Positions 35,326 through 48,110 are shown, counted from the stretch's first letter. The stretch: 64,000 bases of DNA from Plectrocnemia conspersa (GCA_009617715.1 VTFK01000459.1:143173-207172), one strand, 5' to 3'. Notes: a model not told the origin generated them from the letters alone. Translations and numbers: made by a program.

Positions 35326-35371
35326 AGTGGTAGCCAATCGGTGGTCCATGGACCACTGATTGGCTACCACT
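35326..35371. repeat. 46-bp near-perfect palindrome
   Basis: The arms AGTGGTAGCCAATCGGTGG and its complement meet at CCATGG (35346-35351) with one mismatch and no loop. The outer word GGTAGCCAA is shared with the hAT-like end at 681-695. It may be two transposon ends joined back to back, or a cruciform-forming site. Confidence 0.9.
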
Positions 35372-35470
35372 GAGAGAAATGTGATGTTCCGTGGAGAAAT
35401 TATAATATATTTACAATTTTCGCGTTTATTAAAATGTTCTATTATATTTTTAATTATTTTTTTCAAAACT

Positions 35471-35510
35471 CGTGTGAATAAATCTATAATAATATAGATG
35501 TATTCACACG
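35471..35510. repeat. Short hairpin, 18-bp arms
   Basis: CGTGTGAATAAATCTATA (35471-35488) pairs with 35493-35510 with one mismatch and a 4-nt loop. It is too short for a typical microRNA precursor on its own. Confidence 0.8.
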
Positions 35511-35619
35511 CGTTATGTAAGCAAATTTGTTTATTTTCATTTAAAAAAAATTATAATAATGAAAAAACTTTAATTTAAAATATTTTCTAAAAAAATAATG
35601 TATATGCATGATGTTGTTG

Positions 35620-36240
35620 CATGAGTTCAGGCCTAGCCAAATTCGCGCTGCAAACGGCTTTAATTTTTATATGCGTATTTGTACGGAACGGCCGTTCTAG
35701 TTAATTCTCTCTTCTGTGATAAAAATCATAATAAAAAAACGTGCATTAGTCTAGACCACTATTTTTAATATGTTTATTATTAATAAAAGCCATGTTTTCA
35801 TTGATGATACTAATCACAAATAGCGAGCCATAGGTTGACAATCGCTTAGTGATGTTTTTAAAACGATCACGTAGCCGGTGGTGGCAGGCGGTGCCGCATT
35901 ACAGGTGAGCGTCATAGTATTTGTTTTAAGCCGAACCATTTTTAGGATTAATAACAATATACGTGGTTAGACGTCGCCACGGAATATAAATGAGAAACTT
36001 AGCAAAACTACCTTCGCCGTGAACCTGCGTGGGATTAGTGCGACCCACCGTGAGCTCCTGGGTCAGGCGCACGGCCGGGATGAGGGGTGGGGGGAAGAAG
36101 ATTGCCTTCGGCGGGGGGGTGGGGGTCGGTTGACGGATCCGGAATTGCCGAAAGCGACCACTTTAAAATCTGAAGGTTTTCCGGACTCAACAGTCAATTA
36201 TTTCTGAGAGAGGTCACTCGACTCGGTCGATAGGAAGCTT
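35620..36240. promoter_or_regulatory. GC-rich island with G tracts and a donor-like site
   Basis: 35860-35915 includes GGTGGTGGCAGGCGGTGCCG and a strong donor-like CAG|GTGAGCG with GT at 35905. 36010-36240 holds G runs GGGGTGGGGGG at about 36079 and GGGGGGGTGGGGG at about 36113, with a stem-like CCTTCGGC between. A 62-codon frame (36019-36207) shows no domain. It may be an unannotated exon or a regulatory region; neither is established. Confidence 0.25.
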
Positions 36241-36369
36241 TCTGACCTAAGCATTTGCGTTTAAAAATAATATTTTTTTATTTTTCAATGCGCGGCTTAA
36301 ATAATTTATTATTATAAATTATATAGATTATTTTGATAAGAACTTCATTGGCAATTATTATTTTTCAAT

Positions 36370-37245
36370 CTTTAAGACGTTGTATTTATTTATTTTGAAA
36401 AAGCTTTCGACAACTTTTTCATGGGTTATTAGAAAAAATATTCATTGGAAGTCGATTGCTTTGAAGATTGCTTGAGTTATTTCAGTGATCGTAGACATTT
36501 CGGCCAATGGTCAATAAAATATTTCACCTACTAGGGAGCTCTCCAAGAATCCAACCTGGGCCCACTGCTCTTCTTTTTTTTTTAATTATTTGGATGTGTT
36601 TGATTTGCTGCGAATTCTTTCTTTCTACAAAATAATTAGATTTTCTATGAAGCTGACCTTCCGTCAACCATCTGCCTTTTAGTGTCGGAAAACTCCATAT
36701 TGCTAGGATCTCGTTTGAAACAAGTGGAGGTTCTCTTTACACACAAAAGACGTCTTTAAAAAATAAATTAAGATCCTCGTCATTGCTATGAAAAATTAAA
36801 TATGACGCTTTCTCAAATAAGCAAATTCTTCCTTTTAATCTAAAATGTTTAGAAAAATTTCTTGAGAGATCTAATTATTTTCCATTAGTATTGCAGCGCT
36901 TTTTTAGGAGCGTTTAGATACGCTTAACTGAGTTTTTTTTTAGAAATTTGTGTATTGATAAGAAAGGCTTCAAACTACTGAAGGGTTTTCTTGACAATAA
37001 AATATTTTTAAATAGCATTCACGATCGCATCCTCTTTTGCGTCCGCACTAGCCAATTCATCTATGGCTGTCAACATCCAATTTTTAATATATTTAATTTC
37101 ATGTATTATTAGCTGGTCTTGTTTGTATTTAAATATATTTTCCTATATTTTTTTATATATGATGCATTATTTTAATCATATTGACGCTTTGAGGTACACT
37201 GGTCACGATGGTCTTAGTTTAATTTAAATAAATAAATTATAAACG
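36370..37245 (+). mobile_element. Decayed non-LTR retrotransposon with reverse-transcriptase remnant and 3' tail
   Basis: One plus-strand frame starting at 36382 reads VFIYFEKAFDNFFMGY, then CLSYFSDRRHFGQW, then GALQESNLGPLLF. These match the RT blocks DFxKAFDxVxH, FxSYLxxRxxxV and GVPQGSxLGPLLF, in the right order and spacing. Two in-frame TAG codons (36430 and about 36532) and a frameshift at the following poly(T) show it is dead. The FADD active-site block is not legible. From 37035 to 37215 the tail shared with 14.4 kb follows (CATCTATGGCTGTCAAC, ATTGACGCTTTGAGG, GGTCACGATGGTC). This ties the tail to a Jockey/CR1-like LINE. Confidence 0.88.
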
Positions 37246-38960
37246 AAAAATTTAGATTAGAGACACTACGTGCGTTATATAATTAAATCTAAAATAAACA
37301 TTATTTTAAATACAAAATAAATTTATAAAAAAATCTTTAAGCAATATGCTATATGTGATATGCAAATTCAGTAAAAATTATGTAAACTTTTGAGTGGGCA
37401 GTATTTTTTATTTCATGGTTTAAATATGAAAAATATAACTTGTATACATGATTGACACCACTGTTAAAATGTAACCAAATTTTTCATGAACAACAACACA
37501 GATTTAAGAATATGAGTTCTAATTAATAGGCCCTTCCCGGTAAATCATAAAGAATTTTCTAATTTTTATAATCCTTAATAGATTGACGTGTCAAAAATAT
37601 CATTAATATTCATATAATAACATTGATTATTTATACATTGAAAATATTAATTCGATATAAATCTCTAGTTATTTCTCAAAAAAACAAACCCACGCTTAAA
37701 CTTTTATTGCCTGTCCACAACCTCCGTTGAAATTACAGATATTAAAATAATTTTTTAAATCTTAAAATAATTAATAGCTCTGATGTAAAAATATTCAACT
37801 TGAATATACTAATTTTATACGATATACGATTTTATATATGTAAATATATTATTAAGGGATATCACATTTTTACAAAAAAATAAATTAAAAATTATGTATT
37901 CAAATACAATCCGATTTTTTTAAATATGGTTTAGTATAAAATACAGAGCCAGGTTAAATGTTTTTTTTTATTGATGTTAAATTTTTTTCCCAGAAATTCA
38001 CAGAATACTATGAATTTTCAATCCCGTCTCAAGGAACTAAAAAAAAATCCTTAGGAACAGTACATTATTTTTAATGGCACTAACCTTAAAATGTTTCATT
38101 TAAATTCAATTATATGTTTAATCTACAATTTTTTTAAATTTTAGATGTTTTATGAATTAGTTTTTAATTAGTTTTTCTTAACACATAATTTATATTGATT
38201 GATTAAAATAAGTATTAAAAAATATAAAAATTGAAATTACGATCACTCAGTCAAAATGTCATCAAGACATTTTTTTAGTATAAAAAGATTAGCACCCTTT
38301 TTATATTGACGCCTTAGTGTCTCACGCAGATTTCCGTTCTATCGGCACGCCTTTATATATGTATATACACACAGGTATAAAGGAAACGCGGGGATAAAAT
38401 GTACTTTCTGATTTAATTAAAACAAACGTGAGTGGAATAACTTCACTATACACCCTTAGAAAATCAGATTATTGTAGACACAAAGTCGTGATTTCAAGAT
38501 GGTGCTTTTTAATACTTGTGTCGCATAGCGCGCATTTTAATTAAAACCCTGCTGTTTTAGAGACTATAAAAATCTTATCAGACATCCGTTTATTTGACTG
38601 AGAGGTAAAATGGTTTGGTTATCGTCTAAATTATGTATACATATGTACATCTTTAAACCCGAGGGGAAAAATTATTTCTAGTAATGATTATACCTAGTAA
38701 ATTTATTCCCTGGGGACTCGTGCATAATGTGTTATCTCACCGGACTCTTAATTGTCTTAAAATATTTATTATTTTATATTTATGCATGTAAAATCATTGC
38801 CTTTGAAAATATTACAAAAATATAAAAAAAATGTGATTCAACATAACCTTTTATAGTATGTATATTTTTTAATCATTCTATGAATAAATATAAAATACCC
38901 ATATTGTTTTGCTTTGGACTACCTAGACGTTATTCATACATTTGTATATATGTACATATG
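37246..38960. other. A+T-rich, no gene
   Basis: Mostly simple A+T-rich DNA. 38300-38400 and 38440-38720 are slightly GC-richer. No recognisable coding or mobile sequence. Confidence 0.5.
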
Positions 38961-39300
38961 TGTTCTAAATACTAAAGACCCTATGTATGATTGATGAGGG
39001 TGTGCGTGAGAGCGTGTGTGTATATAGTATTACACCTATATAAAATTTCACCTTTAATAAAATCTATTTCTGTTTCTTTCTTCTGCATGGTCCTCATCTC
39101 ACTTGCGCACACACTTAGCAATGGCTGTTGTTTCACCCCCTCGCCCACACCCCATCCCCTATTTGGTGAAGTCTTTCGCCCCTTCTCGCATAACCGTATC
39201 CCATAGGTGACCCCCATCTTAGGTGAAGAGGGGAGTAAAAGAACTCATAGCAAATAAAACGCGAGCATTGGGGAGTGAGAATCTGCTTCGTGGGATAGGG
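38961..39300. other. Moderately GC-rich, C-run segment
   Basis: TG-rich DNA at 38998-39025 and CACCCCCTCGCCCACACCCC at about 39134. Overlapping short frames on both strands (38981-39217 minus, 38991-39206 plus) mirror each other and have no domain. Confidence 0.35.
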
Positions 39301-40474
39301 TTGGCAATTTTTTTTAAATGGTAAAAAATATAATTGAGTGATTAATAATTTATGCAACATTTATTAACTGGTAAATTAAATATTAGCTAGCACTAAAATT
39401 AAAAATATTATTATTATTCATATATTTGTGACAGAAAAAAAAACTATAATAATTTTAAATAATTGTTATTTGATTTATTTTATTGTTTTACAATATTTTA
39501 TGCACGTATATACATATATACATTAAAAAATAAATATTAATAACATATAATGTATTACAGCCTATTAGCAGTAGATCTATTTTTATTAAAACTTTAACCT
39601 AAATAATTATGTGCGTATATGTATGTATGTGGTAATTTTTAAATATATGAGTATTTTTAATACTCCAGACACAGGTGGAAAATCTGGGGTAATTCCAAGA
39701 ATTCTCGGATACTTTAAATACTATTATTTTATTTTAACAACATATATAAAATGCATACATGTTGCTAACACAAATTAAGAAGTATAAAATTTAAATCTTT
39801 CTTAATATCAATACAAATCTTAAACAAACTATATATTATTTTTTTATTCTTACACGAACTAATTAAATTTATAACTTATATAAAACTTTTTTCGTTGCAG
39901 TAAAAATAATAATTTACAGAGAGGGAAAAAATATATAATAATACTTTTAGAACTAAAATTAATAAATTTTGAAATATTTATTTTGATACCGAATTATAAA
40001 TGTAGTTATTTCTTAATAATTTATTTAGCTTTGTAGCTAATTTTTACATTAACAAATTGTAACTAAACATATATATATATATACAATATATAACATAAAC
40101 TTATTATTATCATTTATTTCTTAATGCACGAAGGTGTTTTTTTATTCAATTTAGGAAACCCGTTATAGTTATTTTTGCAGATTATCCTAAGAATATTATT
40201 TTATAAATATCAGAAAAACGCAGAAAACATAAATATTCATTTAATCAAAAAAATCTTTTTCATTTTCAAATTTACAATTCTTTAATGGTAAATATTACCA
40301 TTCCAATATTTGCAAAAAAATAACATTTATAAAAATAAATATATTATTTATATTTCGCATTTTTTTATTATTATATTCTACGTTTTAAAATTATTGCAGA
40401 TTTTTAATATTTTTAACTGATGTTCAAAGAAATATTAATTGTTGGTCTTTAACTAAAAAATTAGTAAAATTGCA
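39301..40474. other. A+T desert with an AT repeat
   Basis: An alternating AT run lies at 40069-40083. CTTTTTTCGTTGCAG ending at 39900 looks like a splice acceptor, but no exon-like sequence follows. No gene. Confidence 0.5.
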
Positions 40475-40622
40475 TAATACTTAAAATATTTCAAACAGCG
40501 ACTAACCACGTAACATTTTTAGTACTACATTGTCAAATACCTAAGATTAGAGATAAAGAAACACATTCTGCTTTTGTTAAAAATATTTCGACCGACGACT
40601 AACCGCGTAATTTTTTTAAAAA
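40475..40622 (+). repeat. Tandem pair, about 97-bp spacing
   Basis: TTAAAATATTTCAAACAGCG followed by ACTAACCACGTAACATTTTT (from about 40480) recurs as TTAAAAATATTTCGACCGAC followed by GACTAACCGCGTAATTTTTT (from about 40577). Two units are visible. No coding. Confidence 0.65.
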
Positions 40623-40919
40623 GAAATTGATAATTAGGCATTCTGTCTACTCGAGAAAAGAGAATTCTCGACTTTCCTTCTAAATTTCCAGCCCAGAAAA
40701 TATTTAGAAATGGCAACACTGAGCACCAAAAAAAAATATCAGGAAAATGTTATGTGTAGATATTTTTATTAATTTTTAATGCCAAATTAAAATATTTAGC
40801 ATACAATATGATTTCAGAAAATATGTCGCAACGGTGGCTAATTTTTTTATTTATTTGGGTTAACTTGTACCTTTTATTATTTATTTAAAAAAATATATTA
40901 CGATTTTAAAAATATGTAA

Positions 40920-41000
40920 AATACCATTTTTGTCATGAGGCCTGGAATCGTCGTTTTTACAGGGTCCGGGTTTGCTCTCAGCGGTGCTGATTATATCATA
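40920..41000 (-). repeat. Dispersed repeat, inverted partner of 9236-9315
   Basis: On the minus strand: ATAATCAGCACCGCTGAGAG, CAAACCCGGACCCTG, GGCCTCATGACAAAAATGG. This is the same word order as at 9.24 kb. No ORF. Confidence 0.7.
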
Positions 41001-41119
41001 TTTATTATTAATTTGGTTAAAAAAGAACGTAATTCTTGACGTTATATTTCACACATTTTATATGTAACCTAATAAAAATTGAAAATATATATTTTTAATA
41101 AATTTACATTTATCAGTAT

Positions 41120-41545
41120 AGCTTTTTTTTTATCGACGTATATTTTTCTCCCGCACCGCAACCCTTTCGCGATACATTCCTACCCTCTAACTGTAACCAA
41201 GTTTTGTTCTACCCTTACGTGCGGGGGCACACTCCGATGCCACACTCTTTCATCCCAGTGGAGAGAGCGGGGGCAGGATCGTAGGGCAAAAAAGGGGGCA
41301 AGAAGGGTATATCGCAGCTTTCTGCCATTATAGTTTTACCTATTTTACCCTATAAGCCCGCCCCCATCCCACCCTTTCCCGGCCCGTTTCACGCTGCCCC
41401 CCTGCCCCCCGCTTACGCCGACATTTTCTGCAGTCATTTTAGGAAATTTTAGTTTTGGGTTTAGTTTTAACGATTAAACTCGACCCCGCTTTCCGATTGA
41501 TGTATGCGTGTATATAAAATATCCCGTTCGGGGCCCTTTTCCCAC
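41120..41545. promoter_or_regulatory. GC-rich island with dense C tracts (i-motif / minus-strand G4)
   Basis: The C tracts CCCGCCCCCATCCCACCC (41357-41374) continue with TTTCCCGGCCC to 41385 and CCCCCCTGCCCCCC (41397-41410). The loops of 1-3 nt give a strong minus-strand G-quadruplex pattern. Upstream, 41140-41330 is GC-rich with GTGGAGAGAGCGGGGGCAGG (about 41260). The 84-codon frame at 41079-41333 has no domain. Confidence 0.35.
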
Positions 41546-44149
41546 TAATACACAGACGCGCACGTGTGCACTTAAAAATATAGTTATATTCTGAAAATAA
41601 ATATATTAGATTTGAGTATTTTAAATTAAAAAAAAGGATATGTATATTTTATTAATTAAAAAAATACGTGAACTTCAGATGTATACGTACATAATTTTAT
41701 TTCTATACTATTATATTTACGGTAAAGTAAGACAATACATTAGGAATAACCAAACAACAAATGATAGCTACATTATCTTAAATATAAAGCAGAGCATCTG
41801 TTTCTTACAGTAGCATGTCTAAAATTTATATTATAAATATATTTAGCTCACAAGCTGAAAAGCTTCAAAATATAAATATCTGCTAAATATAAGAAACTAT
41901 CCATATTGCATTTATTACTCAAACGCACAATTTTAGAAAATTATTATTTTAAGTAAATTTCTATGATAATAAAACCATTTTAGCGTAATTTCAATAATAT
42001 CGTTGTTTCAATCCATAAAACATTAAAACAACAATATGAGATCTTACAATTATTTTAATAAATATCATTTAAACACTATTCATTAAAAAAAAAAACAGTA
42101 AAAAGAGCAAAAATATGAAGAAGCTAAAAAACATATATCTCTACTTATTTAATGAATATCGAACTTATGTGTATTTTTATCACATACACACAAATATTTT
42201 TAATCGCTTTATGCATTAAAAATATTTTGTTTTGTAAAAAAAACTAGTATATTTTTTCATATTTTGCATATATGCATTTTATTGTGCTTAAAGTTATTTA
42301 TATAAAAATAAAAAAACTTCCTTTATAACTCATTATGCTTATTATAATATTGATTAGAAATATTTGGACACAAATATAAGATAACTTGACTAAATAGAAT
42401 TCGTTATTGTTCATTAGTTTTTCCAAGTAAAGCATAAAGTTGCTTCGTATTAGATTGAAATTACATTTTAGATTGTTATGATAAAATAGTCAAACATAAT
42501 TTTTAATTAAATTTATAATATTGAATAAAGAGAACTAATTCTATTTTTTTGATAAAAAATATTACACATAATACGTATTTAATTAATTTTTTTAATAGTA
42601 ATGTTTCTATACCTTTTTATATTTATAAAGGTATTTATTTAAAAATAAATATACTATATCTAGCAGCACCTTAATAACACTTCTTTATATTAAAATTTTT
42701 TCTTTATGTAAAAATATAAAATAACTTGACCGAATTACATGTTTTGTAAGTCATTATTTTTTTTAATGCAAAATATTTTACGTTATTTTAAACGGTTTTA
42801 ATTTTTTTATTAGAAGAAGTAAAAATGTTGGTATAAAAATATAAAATACATATAATATATATATTAGAATTTAACACAAATAATATTTTTTGCTATAGTA
42901 GTTATTTATAAGTTTTTTCTCTGCATGGTTTGTTTTTTTTGTTATACACTTTTATGATACTATTTTTACTACTTTAATACGGTTTTTAATTTAAGTCTAG
43001 TTTATTATTTTTAGCGAATTTTTATTTAATTGTTGTCTAAAGCATACAATCTTTAATTGGTATAATAAAAAAATCCGTTTTAATATTACCTACCAAAAAA
43101 TTTATTATAAAAGTCATTGCAAAACTATAACAAAGAAAATACGTATTTTTTAGCCTTTGTACAAAAGGAAATAATTGAAGAAAAAATACAATACATATAC
43201 AATTATAGAATATTATTTTTTATGTTGTGAAATTTTAAATTAAGAACTATTTTATATTTTTTTAAGAAAGAAATACAGTTTATAACTATGCATTTTTTTA
43301 TATTATAATAAATTTGCAGGCTATGTTTTTATTTAATTTATAGAATTACAATTTTTTTATAAATGTTTTAAAAACATAAGACATATTTTTTTTATTTGAT
43401 TTTGCTTTTTATCATATATTGATAACCTCACCTGTAATATTATATAGTTTTTAGATTGTAAATATTTTTAATCCTAATTCTTTACAATATAATTATACGC
43501 GTATTGCCTTTGTTACTAGAATTCTTAGTAATTATATAAGTACTATATTACCGAAGCAAAATTTTGCGTAAACAACCTATTTAGTATTTACTCTTATTAA
43601 AAAGAACATATATTATTATATAATAATTAGGTTTATTTTGTGTATATGTATATGTGTGTAGTGATAATAACGAGCGACGCCGCTCGCCTACATTTCTCGG
43701 CGCAAGATTGTCGGAATAACACCGAAAATAAATTACGATTCATCTCCTATAGTAATTTCTACATTACCTCCAGAAACTGCTTCCAGCATCCTCGGCTGCT
43801 CTACGGCTTGTATGAGATTTAAATTAACCCGAGGCGTATACACCTAGAGCGCGGCCCCCTTAAATCCACTAAGAAATAATACTTATTTGCTATGAAAATA
43901 CGCGTGCCACATACAAATATACGTATGAACATTATATTACATCACTTTGACTACTAAATGTGTTATGAAATGTTTTGCATATTGTGGTTATTATATTATA
44001 AATTAGCATTATGAAGAAATATATTTTAATTATACCATAACATATGATCTACTAAATAGTCAATAAAAGATCATACACATTACGAATAATATTATGCAAT
44101 AAATATATCATCTGAATACGTTATGCAATACATTTTTAATAAAAATGTA
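41546..44149. other. A+T desert with one GC-richer patch (43660-43860)
   Basis: Nearly pure A+T except 43660-43860 (GACGCCGCTCGCCTACATTT). A 60-codon frame there is unrecognised. No mobile element motifs. Confidence 0.5.
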
Positions 44150-44700
44150 AATCGAGGTTTTAGATCAAATAAAAGTGATTATTTTTAATGAAAAATAAAT
44201 ATTAAAATATTGTTTAGTAATATATATTCACAGCTATTGATTTATTTCGGAACAAATTAATACAATGTATTTTAATTTTAGTATGAAATAAGTCATTAAC
44301 TGCATTTTTCTTAATATTTTGAATCGCAGTTTAAGATGAAAGTATTTTAAACTATTGATTTGTTACAAAAACAATTATTCTGTATATTTTAATTTTATTA
44401 TATATAATAAATCATTAACAATAATTTTCATAGTAATAAGAATTAAGGCTCAAGATGGAAGTAATTCTTATACATTACAATATTGTTTATTGAAACGTAT
44501 TCAAAGCTATTGATTTATTACAGAGAAATATTACTTATATTTTAATTTAAATATGGAAAAAGTCAATAACCATATTTTTCCTAATAATATAAATCTAGGT
44601 TTAAGTTAAAATAAAAATGGTTTTTCTTCATGAAAATTAAACATGAAGTATTTGTTACAGAAAAATATTATTAAAGTATATTTCAATTTTATAGCTTAAA
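44150..44700 (+). repeat. Decayed tandem repeat, about 3-4 units of 118-155 bp
   Basis: Unit anchors are CTATTGATTTATTTC (44234), CTATTGATTTGTTAC (44352), CTATTGATTTATTAC (44507) and GTATTTGTTACAG (about 44647). Each is followed by TATTTTAATTTTA-like DNA, then a GTCATTAAC-like word, then GAAT(C/T)-x-AG(G)TTTAAG-like DNA. Divergence is high, so this is an old array. Confidence 0.6.
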
Positions 44701-46279
44701 TTTTCTCTTTAAAATTTTGTATATATGCATATTATATACATATATAAATATTTTATTTTAAAATAATACGTCCTTAACTATAAAAATACCATTTTGTCAT
44801 TAAAAAATGGAAAGTACTATTATAAATTCAAAGACTATTAAATTAATATATTGATAATCTAAATCACTGTTTATTAATTAAAATATACAATGATGTACTC
44901 TCTGCAAATAATATATTTTCATTATTTTGTATTGTGTGTAAATTAGTAATTATTTTAAATTTATATTTTCGATCAATCACTTTAGGTTTAGTTTTACGAA
45001 TAAATTTATAAAATTTTATGTTAGGTTAGTTTATATGTACCTATACTATTAAATTTAGATTACTTGTATAATTAACTTAGTTACGTAAAATATTAATAAA
45101 TGATAAACAATTAGAACAAACAAACATTAATAAAATAGTGAATAATAATATATAATAAAAAGCATAATTTTTTAAGGAAAACATATTATTAAAAATAATT
45201 TTAAATCCCTTTGGACAAGTTAATCAAAAATAAATATAAAATTGCTTTTGTAAATAATGCAAATTTTACCTTCATACTTTGATTAAATATTTTAATTTTT
45301 TTTATTTTAAATGATATTTTATGTCTATTTACAAAATAAAATATTTCTTAAAAATTTTTTTTTCTGATTTTTGAGAAAAGAGAAAAAAATCAATCGGGCA
45401 ACTTGAAACAGTAAAATGACTTTGAAACAGTAAACTATTTTAGCATAGCATAAAACAAGATAGAATTTTAAATAAATAGCTATTGAATCCTGTTAAGATA
45501 TTAACTTGGTAAATTTTATTAAAATCTGATTTTAAAAAATCATAAGTTTTTAATTGTTTGTGGAAAAAAATATATGAAATCGTTTAAAATTTTCAAGCCT
45601 TTTTCATAGTCTGTATTTATTGGGTTAGTAATTTTAATAAAATGATTAAATGGTCGGTTTATTTTAAATTAAATAGTTAGTTATCTTTTTTGACTATATG
45701 TTGTTATTTAAATACAATCAAAATTTAATTAAAATATGATCTAGGTTTAATACTTTAATTGGAAGCTTATATTTAATAAAATGGTTTAATAATTATGTAT
45801 GATTTTTAACCGTATTATATTTACTGACCGTTTAACAAAGTAACCAAACTATTTTATTGCAGTTTTATTAAAAAGTTGGTGTCTATTTTATTATTTTTAA
45901 AACTGAATTGATTTAATTTGTTATTAAATTGTTCACAATAAATATAATTTTAATATTTTAAGATATAATTAATTATAAGTTTTTGAATATATTGAAATTA
46001 AAAAACTGGTGTGCAAATACCTAATATTTAAAATATTATAAACATTTTTAAGCAACTTTATGATTTTTTTCCATAATAAATTTTGATTGGACAAATGTTT
46101 CAAATTAAAATTAAAATTATTTGATGTATTTATTTATATTTATAATGAAATTCTATTGAAAAAAATAAATATACATTATTTCATATTTTATTTTATATAA
46201 ATAAACAAATATTTATGATATATATTTTTTTTAACTAATACATTTGTATTACATTCATACAAGAACGAGTGATTTTTAA
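44701..46279. other. A+T desert
   Basis: No gene or element recognised. Confidence 0.55.
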
Positions 46280-46960
46280 ATAAAATATGCCAATATGGTA
46301 TTTCATCAGTAACTTTTAAATGAAAAGCTCATTAAAATGTTACTTATAAGTAAGTTTTTCATAACCAAACAGTAACTTTTGAAAAATGGTTAATAAAGCG
46401 ACTGTGGTTCTTAACTCGTCATAGCTACAATAGTCACATATTTTTCTGAATTTATGTATTTATTAATTAATTTATTATAAAGGTATTTATATTTTTTTAA
46501 TTATTACATATTATATAATAAAAAAATATTTTAAATATTTATAATTTTACAATTATCAGTGTGGCAATGTATTAAATCATCAGTAACTTATTAAAATATT
46601 ACTGATAAGTTAGTTATTCATTAACTAAATATTATTATATTCTTAATAAACAATCAGTAAAGTAATTGCTATTTATAGCTACAATACCAAAATTTAATTT
46701 TTCATTTAAAACATACTTAAATTCTTAATATGGTTCGAAATATGATTTTGTATACAAAAAGTTTTTCAGGAGCAATTTTCTAATACATAATAATTAACAT
46801 TGCATTTTATCAGTAAAAAATAACTAAACATATATTTTAAAAACACAATTTCTTAAATATTTTCTAACAATGCAATATAATCACTGAATGTTTATTTAAT
46901 TAACTGACCACTGAGTAAAAGCAAACCAAATTACTGAGGCAATAAATACGGGCTTTTTAA
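46280..46960 (+). repeat. Decayed tandem repeat around CATCAGTAACTT
   Basis: TTTCATCAGTAACTTTTAAA at about 46301 with TATAGCTACAATAG-type sequence near 46423 recurs as AATCATCAGTAACTTATTAA at about 46576 with TATAGCTACAATACC near 46675. A weaker third unit lies at about 46800-46950. Spacing is about 250-275 bp. Confidence 0.5.
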
Positions 46961-47199
46961 TTGTATGTATTATATGTCCATAAATATTTTTTTATAGTTT
47001 TAATTATATTATTACCACTGCAAGAGCTTGTCAAAAATAGTAAATATTATATTAATTTAATATTTTAATTTTTTATAATTTTAAATATATGTAACTTATA
47101 CCACAATAGTATCGAATTGCATATTAATCTTTTACAGACACTTATATAAAATAATATATTTTAACCACAAAATTACGCAATAATACTGATACACACATA
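46961..47199. other. A+T-rich spacer
   Basis: Nothing recognised. Confidence 0.5.
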
Positions 47200-47700
47200 T
47201 TAATACATACACACGACATCAGACCAACTTCCCTCAAACACCCAATTTTCTCTAATTCGTACGGAAACGTGCCGGAATTCTCACCTAGTACTCAATACTA
47301 CATTACTAAGATTCATCACGAGACACTCGCTTCTAGTAAACAACAGGAAATTCACTACACAGTAACGAATGCGTAATTTTCTAATTTAACACTATACTTA
47401 CATAAGTTGTAAAAATAAAAGTTCACTATGACCGTTTATGTCCCTGCGTCGAAACGCACTGGTCAAAGTAGACTTGCTTTTGGACCAGATGACCAGTATC
47501 TTGGTCACATGGTAATACTGGTTTGACAAGTGTATGTCAATTGTTAGCGTGTGATTTGCATATCGGACCTTGGGGCTATTATTATAATCTGTGGGAACGA
47601 ATGGGGTGAGAAAGATGCGCGCCTTGACCGGTTGTATCATCACTCCTATGTGTGAATTACATCCAATGTAATATAATATATTAAGCACTTTGATCCGTGC
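47200..47700. other. GC-richer segment with an unrecognised 96-codon minus frame
   Basis: Composition is clearly above background. A minus-strand ATG frame (47398-47688) reads through with mixed composition (for example TPFVPTDYNNSPKVRYANH) but matches nothing I know. It may be an old mobile element or a conserved non-coding element. Confidence 0.25.
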
Positions 47701-47880
47701 TTAACACACATTTTACAATATCCATTTTTTAATTTTTTTAAAACAATATACTTAATTAAAATTTTTTTCTATAATAATAGCATTTATATATTTTCTACCA
47801 TTTCATAAGTTTACAATCATTGTATTTATTTTAAAATTTATTTTAATTTAATTGAAAAATAATCCAGGATATAAATAAAC

Positions 47881-48110
47881 AGCGTGTCCGAATGGTATTT
47901 GGATTGATTCAATTTTTACACATGGAATATGTCATCGCTTGTTTGATTGCGAAGATCCTCGACCCTTTTACAGGTCACTCGGACACCCAAAGGATTGAAA
48001 AAGGTCAAAGTGGACACAGCTCGGGGGGTGATTTTTCAAGAACCCGTTTTGTTTCCCAAGACAGTCCGGTTTCGCTGACCAGAAGGGTGACGCTCTAAAT
48101 TTGGATCACA
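47881..48110. other. GC-richer segment with short inverted TGTCCGA words
   Basis: GCGTGTCCGAATGG at 47882 and CACTCGGACACC at about 47976 form an imperfect inverted pair about 95 bp apart. The rest (GTCAAAGTGGACACAGCTCG) is unlike the flanks. A short frame 47892-48098 lacks a domain. Possibly a degraded small transposon. Confidence 0.3.

Noticed and set aside
36019..36207. 62-codon frame over the G-rich island
   Set aside because: Composition-driven and without a domain. The G tracts are the more likely feature.
39886..39900. Splice acceptor CTTTTTTCGTTGCAG
   Set aside because: The sequence after it is A+T-rich with immediate stops in the likely frames, so no exon is supported.
44150..44700. 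CRISPR-like spaced repeats
   Set aside because: Repeats are diverged and 118-155 bp long, without short identical repeats or constant spacers, in an animal-type genome.
41546..47199. Inserted mitochondrial DNA, suggested by extreme A+T content
   Set aside because: No mitochondrial protein, rRNA or tRNA gene sequence was recognised and frames are stopped in every phase.
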